Source: DATFVA01 sp963745945
GTDB taxonomy: Bacteria; Bacteroidota; Ignavibacteria; Ignavibacteriales; Ignavibacteriaceae
DNA: 64,000 bases
Direction of reading: 5' to 3'
Assembly (NCBI GenBank): GCA_963745945.1
Contig: CAVUZG010000004.1
Span: 2,046,001-2,110,000 of the forward strand
The translations under genes and the position numbers were made by a program. Below are positions 55,312-64,000 of the stretch, piece after piece (the first letter of the stretch is position 1; each line of letters opens with the position of its first letter). The notes under the pieces are model-generated. The model was given only the letters and a program-made list of their open reading frames with translations. It was not told where the DNA came from and did no database searches.

Positions 55312-58300
55312 ATGATCTTATTAGAACTACTATATAACTTATCGCTACTTGTTGCCCTGAGTGTCATCTCGGGTTTTTTATACAAGCGATACCCGGCGTT
55401 TTCCATTAAGGGTAGTATTAGTCAGGGACTTCTCTTTGGAATTGTTGCAATTATTGGCATGTTGAGACCGCTGGTTTTTAGTGAGGGATTAATTTTTGAC
55501 GGTCGTTCTGTTGTATTAAGTGTATCTGCTTTATTCTTCGGTCCGGTTTCCGGAGCAATTGCCGGAATCATGGCATTAATTTTTCGTTTATACCAGGGCG
55601 GTTCCGGAACAGTTCCCGGAACATTGGTTATTATCTCCTCGGTAATCATAGGAACGATTTTCTACTTACAAAGAAAGAAGACAAATAAAGAATTAACAGT
55701 TAGCCGTCTACTTTATTTTGGGCTGACTGTTCACATTGCAATGCTTCTTATGATGTTCTCCCTCCCCTTTTCAACAGCAATTTCTGTAATACAGCAAATA
55801 GGAATTCCTGTTATTATTATTTATCCACTGGCAACAATTCTAATTGGCAAGATTCTTATCGATCAGGAAGTGAACAGCAGGGTTTTTGAAGATATAAAAG
55901 CCAATGAATTTAGATATCGGTATATGTTTGCCAATAATCCCCAGCCAATGTTCATTTATGATCTGGAAACTCTGGCATTTCTTGAGATCAATAACTCTGC
56001 TATCTCGCACTACGGTTATACCAGGGAAGAATTTCTATCAATGACTTTAAAAGATATTTATTCAGCAGAGGATCCTGATACCTTAAAACAGAATATTGAA
56101 CTGACACAAAAATCTCACAATTCCGTTGTTGAATCACGTCATCTGAAAAAGAACGGTGAAATTATTAATGTCGAATTGATTTCTACATCTATTACATTTC
56201 ATAACCGAAATGCCAGACATGTAATGGTAAATGACATCACACACCGTAAGCGGACTGAGCTGGAACGCCAGATAATGTTTGAAATTACTAATGCACTGAC
56301 AACCAATTCAAACCAGGATGACTTGATTAAATTGATACATAGTGCGTTACAGAAAGCAATTTATGCAGAGAATTTCTTCGTTGCTCTTCATGATAAGGAT
56401 TCCGGGCTTTATAACTTTCCCTATTTTGCAGATAAATTTGATCCTACCCCTCATCCCGTGGCAATGAAGAAAAGTTGTACCGCTTACGTCTTCCGTACTG
56501 GCAAACCATTACTGCTTACACAAGAGTTATTTGATCAGCTTGTAGCACAGGATGAAGTTGAATTAGTAGGCTCAAACTCACCATCCTGGATTGGTGCACC
56601 GCTTATAACTCAATCCGGCACTATAGGAGTTTTGGTTCTTCAACACTACGAGAAGGAAAATGTATATTCTGAACCCGATGTTGATTTTCTTGTGAGTGTG
56701 GCAAACCAGATTGCTATTGTTATGGAGCGGAAGATTGCTGAAGAGACACTTCGTGAAAGCGAAGAAAAGTTCAGAACTATTTTTAATGAATCCCCAATTG
56801 GTATCGAACTTTACAAAACAGACGGTATGCAGGTGGCAGCAAACAGGGCATCACTAAAAATGTTTGGAATATTAGATCAATCTGAAATACTGGGATTTAA
56901 TTTGTTTGATGGTACCAGCCTTGATGTTGAAAAAACAGAAAAGCTGCACAGGGGAGAATCGGTTGCTTACCAGGTGGTTTTTGACTTTTGAAAAAGTAAA
57001 ACAACTTAAACAGTATAAGACCAACAAGGTTGGGAAAGCCTATTTTGATTATATAATAACGCCTTTGTCAGACAAAAAAAGTAAAACCCTAAATGGTTAT
57101 CTATTACAGGTACAGGATATCACTAACCGTAAACAAACAGAAGAAGAGTTACGAAAAGAACGGTTATTACTGAGAACAGTAATTGATAACATCCCGGATT
57201 CAATTTATTGCAAAGACACTTCTCTTAGAAAGACACTTTCCAACAAGAGTGACTTACGTTATATGGGCGTGAATTCGGAAAGCGAAATATTAGGGAAAAC
57301 CGATTTTGATTTATATTCCAAAGAACACGCTGAAAAGTCCTTTGCTGTTGATCAAACAGTTATAAATTCCGGTAAATCTATACTCAATACAGAAGAATTA
57401 TTGCTTGATGAAAATGGACAAAAACAATGGCTGCTTACATCAAAGCTGCCAATGAAGGATGAAAAAGGTGAAATAATTGGTATTGTGGGTATAGGCCGCA
57501 ACATCACAGAACGCAGACGTAATGAAGAAGCACTTAGTGAAAGTGAAAGACGATACCGCACGGTTCTTGAGCAATCTATAGAAGCCATCTATCTTTATGA
57601 CTAAAAACCCAAACAGTACTCGAAGCTAATCCAGCATTTTGTGATCTGTTAGGTTATAGTGCCGAAGAGGTAAAAACCTTAACATTATATGATATCGTTG
57701 CCAATGACAAATTCAGCATTGACACTTTCATGCAAAAATTATCATCCACCGGTGGAATGCCATTGGGAGAACGTATTTGGCGCAGAAAAGATGGCTCATC
57801 TGTTCAGGTTGAAGTAACTGCAAATAAGATTGAACTAGGTGGTAGGGAGATATTGTTTTTCGTAGGCCGTGATATTACTGAACGTAAAAGAGCAGAGCAG
57901 TCTCTGAAGGAAAGTGAAATAAAGTTAAATGTCATTCTTCAATCAACGGCTGATGGTATCCTGGCAATTGATGCAAACGGGAAAGTGATAAAAACAAATG
58001 AGCGGTTTGCACAACTCTGGCGTATTCCACAAAGTATAATTGATTCAGGCGATGACAATACCTTATTGGATTCTATTTTAGGGCAATTGATTGACCCGGA
58101 TAAATTTATTTCTAAAGTGAAAATGCTTTACAATTCTTCTGATGAAGATTTGGACAAATTTATTTTAAGGACGGGCGTATTTTTGAAAGATACTCTGCTC
58201 CACTTGTAATGCCGGATAAATCTTTAGGGCGTGTCTGGTCTTTCCGCGATGTTACCAACCAGAAACATGCAGAAGAAGAAGTAAATCACGAAACAAACAA

Positions 58301-59002
58301 CTTTCAAAACTTAAATGCAGAAAAAGATAAATTTTTTCAATTATTGCACACGATCTGAAAAGTCCTTTCAACGGATTTTTAAATCTGACAGAACTGATGG
58401 CAGAAAGAAGTGACGATTTTTCTCTGGCTGAATTTGCAGAAAACAGTAAATTACTTAACGAATCAGCCCGTAATCTTTACAAACTTTTAGAAAATTTGCT
58501 GACGTGGGCGCAAATGCAGCGAGACTCAATTACTTTTATTCCAAAAGAATTCAATGTGTCTGATACAATTTGGGAAAATATTGAAATTATTAATCAAAGA
58601 GCTTTACAAAAAGGAATTACCATAATTAATGAAGTTCCGGCCTCTGAGAGAATTTATGCAGATGAAAAAATGGTTGATACAATATTCAGAAATCTTTTAT
58701 CTAACGCAGTTAAATTTACAGGAAGAGGCGGAAGAATTTTTATAAAATCTGTGCTATTGGATAATGATATAATAATTACAGTTGAGGATACAGGCATAGG
58801 TATTCCTGAAAATGATATTGAAAAACTTTTTAAGATAGAAGAAAAAGTCGGCACCAGGGGAACAGAAGGCGAATCCAGCACAGGTTTAGGATTATTGCTC
58901 TGCAAGGAGTTTATCGAAAGAAACGGCGGCAAGATTTGGGTAGAAAGTGAAATAGGGAAGGGCACTAAATTTATTTTCACTTTACTCAAATCAATTTCAT
59001 AA
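55312..59002 (+). CDS. Multi-PAS membrane sensor histidine kinase, four frameshifts
   Basis: About 1230 aa if mended. An N-terminal 5TM-5TMR-LYT-type membrane domain (about 1-180, FGIVAIIGMLRPLVFSEGLI, GPVSGAIAGIMALIFRLYQG) is followed by a PAS domain (about 200-310), a GAF domain (about 330-480), then four PAS domains, for example NESPIGIELYKTDG, NIPDSIYCKD, QSIEAIYLYD and QSTADGILAIDANGK. HisKA is FFSIIAHDLKSPFNGFL with the His; HATPase is SNAVKFTGRGGRI, DTGIGIPENDIEKL and STGLGLLLCKEF. Shifts: near 56986 (extra T), 57600 (one base short), 58166 (one A short) and 58337 (one T short). The C-terminal pieces resemble the kinase at 51363. Its signal is unknown and no regulator is adjacent. Confidence 0.88.
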
Positions 59003-59062
59003 ATTAATCACTTTTCATAATTAAACCATTCATTTGCTTTTAAATACTACCAAATACGATCT

Positions 59063-59134
59063 AATTCCTTTTTCATCCCTTTGGCCGATTGTTTCCCCTT
59101 GCTTCCTCAGGTAGCTTACGATGTGTTTAGTAAA
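59063..59134 (+). repeat. Recurring leader element, copy A
   Basis: The core TTCCTTTTTCATCCCTTTGG continues CCGATTGTTTCCCC and GGTAGCTTACGATGTGTTT. It matches copy B (61913) and copy C (63534). It ends 54 nt before the OmpA/TSP3 gene start at 59188. Confidence 0.7.
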
Positions 59135-59187
59135 ATCTATTTCGATGAATAACAACCATTTAATTTTTTTAATAAAGTGAGGAAAAA

Positions 59188-60837
59188 ATGAATAAATTAG
59201 TTTACGTTCTGATATTGTTTGGATTGATTGCCATGAGCCAACCTAACCAGGCACAGTTTAAAGATTGGGGAACCAAATTTGGTGCAAGGTATAATATACT
59301 TCTGCCTCAAAACGAATTTCCAAATGTCGGTTTCGGGGAGAATGATAAATTATCATTCATGATTATACAATGTCCTGGTTGCTTGAAGGCTTTGTGGGAT
59401 TCGAATTAATACCTGCACTTGAGCTGGATATTAATGCCGGTTATGGTTTTATGCGGGATTTCAATTTAAGGAGAATTACAAATCAGAAATAATTCCTATA
59501 AATCTTCGTCTAAGAGTCTCTCCTTTTGATCTAAAGGATGGAATCCCTACTTTTATATCGGCGCAGGTATAATGCATTACAGCGTGAAATACCAGGAGGA
59601 ACAAATACAGGTTTCTCCCAATGAAATAAAAGAGGAGGCCTGGGCAGGAATATTCCCGCTTGGTATTGGTGCTGAATTCGCTCTCAGTGATAGGGTGTTG
59701 TTGGATATTTCCCTTGGTGGTGCTTTTACATCTACCACCAACCTCAACAACTTCAACAGTGGAAACAATACAATTGATACTTACATTATCTGGGGGTTGG
59801 TTTAACATTCACCGGTGAAGGATGTCCTTAATACAAAGATATGGATGGGCTGGGTAAATGTGAAGAAGAAAAACTTGGCACAGATCCAAACAATCCGGAT
59901 ACAGACGGTGATGGTTTAACTGACGGCGAAGAAGTTCATGGGGTAAATATGGATATAAAAGTGGTCGGAAAACCAGTTCAGACAAAACTTTGTAAGACGG
60001 ATCCTTTAAATCCCGATACAGATGGTGATGGTTTGAAAGATGGTGAAGAGGTAATGAAATATAAGACAGATCCGTTAAATTCTGATACAGATGGTGATGG
60101 TTTGAAAGATGGCGAAGAAGTAATCAGTTATAAAACCGATCCGTTAAATCCTGAGTACGATGGTGACGGATTAAATGACGGAAATGAAGTATTGACGTAC
60201 AAAACTAATCCGTTAAATGTTGATACCGATGGTGATGGGTTAAAAGATGGTGAAGAAGTTAATGGAGTAAACGTTGAGTTAAAAGTAGTTGGAAAAGCAG
60301 CTGAGACAAAATTATGCAAGACTGATCCGCTAAATAAGGATACAGATGGTGACGGGTTAAAAGACGGTGAAGAAGTAATGAGTTATAAAACTGATCCGTT
60401 AAATGTTGATACCGATGGTGGAACCATTAATGATGGTATCGAAGTTAACCGTGGTACTGATCCTCTTGATCCTTCAGATGATGTCGTAAAGATAAACGTT
60501 CCAATCGTTCTTGAAGGTATTACTTTTGCTTTCAATAAATCTGAAATTACTCCCAAATCAGATAAAATTCTGATGGGTGCACTTAAGACCCTGCAGATAC
60601 ACAAAGATATCGTAGTTGAAATCAGTGGTCATACGGATAATGTAGGCAGCAACGCATACAACCAGAAGCTATCTCTGAGAAGAGCTGAAGCTGTTAAAAT
60701 TATGGCTCGTTGCAAAAGGAATCTCCGCTGATAGAATAATTGCGGTTGGTTATGGTGAAGAACACCCGAGAGTTCCAAACGATACAGAAGATAACAGAAG
60801 ATTGAACAGACGGATCGAGTTCAAACGAATAAAGTAA
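59188..60837 (+). CDS. OmpA family protein with TSP3 calcium repeats, frameshifted
   Basis: About 550 aa if mended. A signal peptide ends near NQAQF. A beta-barrel-like N-terminal part (WLLEGFVGFELIPALELDIN, YFYIGAGIMHYSVKY) is followed by thrombospondin type 3 repeats: several copies of DTDGDGLKDGEEV, with Asp-rich loops that bind calcium. An OmpA domain closes it (AFNKSEITPKSDKILMGAL, EISGHTDNVGSNAYNQKLS, RRLNRRIEFKRIK). Shifts occur near 59358, 59485, 59540 and 59803 (each one base short) and 60699 (one A extra), and TAA at about 59830 may reflect a pair of compensating indels. It anchors to peptidoglycan and projects outward. Confidence 0.85.
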
Positions 60838-60860
60838 TAATTTGACCTTATCCAAATTCA

Positions 60861-60884
60861 GGGTGTCTTCGGACACCCTTTTTT
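60861..60884 (+). terminator. Rho-independent terminator after the OmpA/TSP3 gene
   Basis: GGGTGTC (60861-60867) pairs with GACACCC (60872-60878) around a stable TTCG loop, followed by six T. It begins 23 nt after the stop codon at 60837. Confidence 0.9.
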
Positions 60885-60918
60885 ATTTAACCTGAAAAAA
60901 AATTAAAGGTATCAAACA

Positions 60919-61668
60919 ATGAAAAAATTAAATTTATTGCTACTAATTACATTCATAACCTTATTGGTTACTTCTTGTAATTCTAAAAATGATCCGGTCA
61001 CTCCGACCCCGCAAGGAAATATTTACCTGACATCAAATCCTGCCGGAGCACAAATCTGGAAGGATGGGACAAACACTTCAAAGATAACCCCGGATACTGT
61101 TAAAAATGTAGATGAAGCAAGTCACTCCATTACATTAAAATTACAGGAGTTTAGCGATACGACTTTCTCTGTAAGTGTAAGCGGAGGACAGACGAGTGTT
61201 GTTGCAACCGTAGTTCTTGTTTCAAATATTATGGCAACATTATATGGTCCGGCTAGAATTTATGAAACCGCCGGAACAAACACCGGACAACCAAGCGGAC
61301 TGGACCTTTCAAGCGGTAAAGCCTGGGGAGTTAGTTCTGATTCAAGCAGTTTAGTAGATATTTATTACTCCAGCTCGGGATATCTTATTCAGAGTGCAGA
61401 TCTTTATCCGAATCTTATCAGGCAGACATATTTCTTCATAACTTCTAATGCTAATCTTTTTAATGGTGAAGATTCCCCTTTAAAAAACACCGGAACATGG
61501 ACAAATTCCATAACCGACACAATGAGCAATTATGTTTTTCTTTATGACCATGATGGTCACTATTCAAAGCTTAAAATTGTTAACTCGGGTGGCGGCGTAC
61601 CCGGAGAACCAGCATGGGTTGAAGTTCAATGGTATTATAATAACACATTACTCGATAACCGTTTTTAA
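60919..61668 (+). CDS. PEGA domain lipoprotein
   Basis: A 249 aa lipoprotein. The signal ends in lipobox LLVTSC. The mature N-terminal domain GNIYLTSNPAGAQIWKDGTN, with TPDTVKNVDEASHSITLKLQ, is a PEGA domain, a short surface beta fold. The C-terminal part (about 110-249, GLDLSSGKAWGVSSDSSSLV) is a beta-rich region ending EPAWVEVQWYYNNTLLDNRF that I cannot assign. It lies between two terminated or isolated genes in a group of surface proteins. Its function is unknown. Confidence 0.85.
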   Translation: MKKLNLLLLITFITLLVTSCNSKNDPVTPTPQGNIYLTSNPAGAQIWKDGTNTSKITPDTVKNVDEASHSITLKLQEFSDTTFSVSVSGGQTSVVATVVLVSNIMATLYGPARIYETAGTNTGQPSGLDLSSGKAWGVSSDSSSLVDIYYSSSGYLIQSADLYPNLIRQTYFFITSNANLFNGEDSPLKNTGTWTNSITDTMSNYVFLYDHDGHYSKLKIVNSGGGVPGEPAWVEVQWYYNNTLLDNRF

Positions 61669-62085
61669 TTATTAAGAGTTTATAACAGAAATTGTAATAA
61701 GTTCATTGATTTGAATCCGTCTCAAAAAACACTATTTGTCAGTCTGAGCTCGTCGAAGGCCTACTTTTTTTTCTGTCCGGTTCTTTTCATTTCCGCCCTG
61801 CAGCTAAAGTGAATAAAGCACAAAAAAGTGAAGGATAAAAACTTCAATAGTTAAAAATAATGAGTTAGTTACTTCCGGAAACCCATAAAGAACATTATTT
61901 ACTCAGACAAAAGAATTAAGTCTTTTTTCGTCCCTTTGCCCGATTGATTACCTTTGCGTCTTCACGTAGATTGCTGTGTGTTTCAATAAAGTGATTCTGT
62001 AAAAATCCCTTACTCAAGCGTATCTGTGTTTGCGAAAAAAATTATTTGCAATTTTAATCAGTTTATTTAAAAAGAAATATTTTCA
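61669..62085. other. Intergenic region with a repeat copy
   Basis: 417 bp. It contains copy B of the recurring leader element (61913-61990) and TCTGAGCTCGTCGAAGGC at about 61743, which resembles a common short intergenic element in these bacteria. No gene is supported. Confidence 0.5.
61913..61990 (+). repeat. Recurring leader element, copy B
   Basis: The core TCTTTTTTCGTCCCTTTGCC, then CGATTGATTACCTTTGCG and CACGTAGATTGCTGTGTG, aligns along about 70 bp with copy A (59063). Ends about 96 nt before the DUF4382 gene start at 62086. Confidence 0.65.
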
Positions 62086-62894
62086 ATGATAAATCAAAAA
62101 GGAAATTTAATTTGGCTGGTTGTTATAGTCATTTCCATAGCCTCAGCCATAATTATTTTCGGTTGTTCGGATTCAACTTCACCCGAAACCGGGGAAGGAC
62201 AAATGAAGATAACAATGGTTGATTCCCCGGCAGGTTTTGACCAGGTAAATATAGTAGTAACAAGAGTTGAGGTTCACAGTTCCGGCTCTGATTCAACCAG
62301 CGACTGGTTTGCTAAACGATATATGGCAACTTACGATTTACTTAAATTAAGAAACGGTGCAAGCGTTGTGCTCGGTAACCATTCACTTGATGCCGGGCAC
62401 TATTCACAAATAAGATTAATTATTGGTACAGGAAGCAACATAGTCGTAAACGGAGTTATTATCCTCTTGAAATTCCAAGTGGGCAGCAAACAGGAGTAAA
62501 ACTAAATCATTCATTTGATATACAGGACGGACTTATATACGAATTATTGCTTGATTTTGATGCCGAGCATTCAATTGTACTGACAGGAAACGGACAGTAT
62601 AAATTGAAACCTGTTATCAGAGTAACGCCAGTTGTAATCTCCGGAACCATCTCAGGTAAAATAAATCCGGTAAGCGCTGCTGGTTTTATTTATGCAATAA
62701 GCGGAACAGATACCGCACTTACAGTTGCAGAACCTATCACCGGCTCATTCATGTTAATGGCTTTATCAGAGCAGACTTACAGAGTAGAAGTATTCTCTTC
62801 AGACCTTGCATATAATGATACAACCATTACCAATGTAAACGTTATTGCACAGCAGAATAAGAATTTAGGAACGATCAACCTAAGTGTTAAATAA
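62086..62894 (+). CDS. DUF4382 lipoprotein, frameshifted
   Basis: About 269 aa if mended. The signal segment NLIWLVVIVISIASAIIIFG ends in FGC, the lipid cysteine. The mature part starts GEGQMKITMVDSPAGFDQVN and has RVEVHSSGSDSTSDWF, LLKLRNGASVVLGNHSLDAG and YSQIRLIIGTGSNIVVNG, which is the DUF4382 fold. One T short near 62457 breaks it; mended, NGVYYPLEIPSGQQTG is continuous. The C-terminal domain is a further beta fold (GKINPVSAAGFIYAISGTDT, carboxypeptidase-regulatory-like). Function unknown; surface location inferred. Confidence 0.82.
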
Positions 62895-62923
62895 ATTAAC
62901 AATCGATAAAGGAAATTTTAGTT

Positions 62924-63421
62924 ATGAAAAAAAATATATTATTTGGTTTATTTTTGGGTTTAATGATAATCTTAGCAAAACCAGTTACGGCTCAGGATCA
63001 CGGATTTGGACTTGGAATAATTATAGGAGAACCAACCGGGTTGAGTGCAAAACTCTGGACATCAAAAGTCAATGCTTTTGATTTTGGACTTGGCGTAGGA
63101 TTGGGTGGTGATCGTATCAAATACAAGGGTTATTATAATAATTCAGGTCGTGTCCATTTTCATATGGATTATCTCTGGCATTCCTTTAATGCAATAATTT
63201 CTACAGAAAGATTTCCCGTGTACTATGGTGTAGGTGGAAGGTTCAATACAGGCGGAGGTTATGACGCTTCTATTGGTGTTAGAGGAGTAATTGGTATAGC
63301 ATGGTTCCCTCATTCAACTCCTATAGATGTGTTTGTTGAGTTGGTCCCGGTTTTTCAACTAACCCCGCTAACCGGGTTGGGATTTGATGCTGGACTGGGA
63401 ATAAGATATTTCTTCGAATAA
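62924..63421 (+). CDS. Small outer-membrane beta-barrel protein
   Basis: A 165 aa exported protein. A signal peptide ends near KPVTAQDHG. The mature part alternates glycine/aromatic strands (FGLGIIIGEPTGLSAKLWTS, FDFGLGVGLGGDRIKYKGYY) and ends GLGIRYFFE with a terminal aromatic, the usual barrel signature. It is probably an 8-stranded barrel. It lies 30 nt after the DUF4382 gene and may be co-transcribed with it. The specific role is not known. Confidence 0.82.
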   Translation: MKKNILFGLFLGLMIILAKPVTAQDHGFGLGIIIGEPTGLSAKLWTSKVNAFDFGLGVGLGGDRIKYKGYYNNSGRVHFHMDYLWHSFNAIISTERFPVYYGVGGRFNTGGGYDASIGVRGVIGIAWFPHSTPIDVFVELVPVFQLTPLTGLGFDAGLGIRYFFE

Positions 63422-63754
63422 ACTTTTGCTCTTCATTTACTAAGAGTGAGTCTGTCAGCGCAATTTTAGTGCCCAGATCATTGTCTGAATATTCTCACAA
63501 TGCATTTTAAATTCTGCAATTCTTCCTGTAAAGGATGTAGTTCCTTTTTCATCCCTTTGGCTGATTTACATAATTACGCCTTCTATGTATTTTCATTAGT
63601 AAGCTGGCAATGAAAAAATAATATACCACACAGCTGAGTTAATAATAAAAAATTCAGAAATGATCTTGAATAAAACTTCCGAAGTCCGCAAAAATCGTGG
63701 CTTTGAGAAAATAATAGTTTAGTTCTAATAATGTTTTGAAAACAGGAGTTGAGA
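63422..63754. other. Intergenic region with a repeat copy
   Basis: 333 bp before the SPFH gene. It contains copy C of the recurring leader element at 63534-63603. No gene is supported, and a 68-codon minus-strand reading at 63583 is a chance frame. Confidence 0.5.
63534..63603 (+). repeat. Recurring leader element, copy C
   Basis: GTAGTTCCTTTTTCATCCCT then TTGGCTGATTTACATAATTA aligns with copies A, B and D. It ends about 150 nt before the SPFH start at 63755. Confidence 0.6.
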
Positions 63755-64000
63755 ATGGAAGTTCTTTTATATGTTTTTATCCCAATCATCCTTTTGTTTC
63801 TTTTAGGAAGCAGAATTGTCAGACCGACTCAACGAGGTCTGACTGAGCGGCTGGGTAAATACAATCGTTTTGCAAATCCGGGATTTCACTGGATTTTCCC
63901 TTTTGTGGAAAGGATGTACAGAATTAACATCACAGAATCGATGATAAATGCTGAACCTCAGGAAATTATAACTAATGATAATTTAAATGCAAGAGTTGAT
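63755..64000 (+). CDS. SPFH/stomatin-like protein, truncated by window end
   Basis: The first 82 residues of a stomatin/paraslipin-type protein. The start has AGGAG upstream at 63745. An N-terminal helix (VLLYVFIPIILLFLLGS) is followed by RIVRPTQRGLTERLGKYNRF, then ANPGFHWIFPFVERMYRINI and EPQEIITNDNLNARVD. This order is typical of the HflC/paraslipin SPFH group. It differs from the SPFH protein at 35947. The C-terminus is outside the window. Confidence 0.9.
   Translation, partial: MEVLLYVFIPIILLFLLGSRIVRPTQRGLTERLGKYNRFANPGFHWIFPFVERMYRINITESMINAEPQEIITNDNLNARVD

Noticed and set aside
63583..63789. 68-codon minus-strand frame
   Set aside because: It overlaps the recurring leader element and the SPFH start, with no ribosome site or homologous motif.
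1..64000. CRISPR array, tRNA, rRNA or complete insertion sequence
   Set aside because: I scanned by eye and found no regular spaced direct repeats, no cloverleaf with CCA end, no rRNA stretch and no transposase frame. The TSP3 repeats are coding.

Overview
The window reads as a chromosomal segment of a low-GC, Gram-negative bacterium of the Bacteroidota/Chlorobiota/Ignavibacteriota group; Ignavibacteria is my best guess. Supporting signs are a Bacteroidota-type YidC, a DUF3078 outer-membrane protein, a head-GIN (DUF2807) protein, many SPII lipoproteins, OmpA/TSP3 proteins, a short primary sigma factor and a CheB-CheR-PAS fusion with hybrid-free sensor kinases. The lineage call is inference from gene families, not a database result. 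There is no rRNA, tRNA, CRISPR array, complete insertion sequence or prophage.

Layout. 0-10 kb: envelope and housekeeping genes (yidC, patatin-Omp85 esterase, glycogen synthase, DUF3078 protein, a hydrolase/quinone-reductase pair). 10-27 kb: mixed metabolism and transport (NUDIX, DinB, HldD heptose epimerase, a very acidic small protein, full-length MetH, arylamine N-acetyltransferase, NhaP antiporter, nucleotide pyrophosphatase-like enzyme, ferrochelatase, YhdH-like reductase, dCMP deaminase with a P-loop kinase, EamA and MFS transporters, cupin, MsrA). 27-43 kb: envelope and stress genes (lipoprotein cytochrome c, DUF2807, YfiT-like DinB protein, coupled lipoprotein/coiled-coil pair, ECF sigma factor with a small membrane partner, beta-CASP nuclease, an SPFH operon with two paralogous genes and an RHH regulator, an amino-acid permease fused to UspA domains, a DUF2630 protein). 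43-64 kb: sigma-70, two B12-binding radical SAM enzymes, a CheB-CheR-PAS protein and two large sensor kinases without a response regulator, then a surface cluster of DUF4398, OmpA, Big_5, OmpA/TSP3, PEGA, DUF4382 and beta-barrel proteins, ending in a truncated second SPFH gene.

About 28 single-base insertions or deletions break 13 otherwise well-conserved genes (NUDIX, hldD, NAT, hemH, kinase, EamA, MFS, reductase, DUF2630, CheB-CheR, both kinases, OmpA/TSP3, DUF4382). For each I give the whole span and the approximate break points; net indels agree with gene length modulo 3. Most can be mended by changing one base of a short run, so sequence error is more likely than real decay, but I cannot prove that here.

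The least-explained structure is non-coding. A degenerate ~70 bp element recurs in one orientation upstream of at least four genes between 44.7 and 63.6 kb. A hairpin family with invariant core and covarying arms sits in three intergenic gaps. A relic of the 3' end of a second DUF4070 radical SAM gene lies between a kinase and the DUF4398 gene. The SPFH/paralogue/RHH operon is the strongest candidate for a poorly described gene system.
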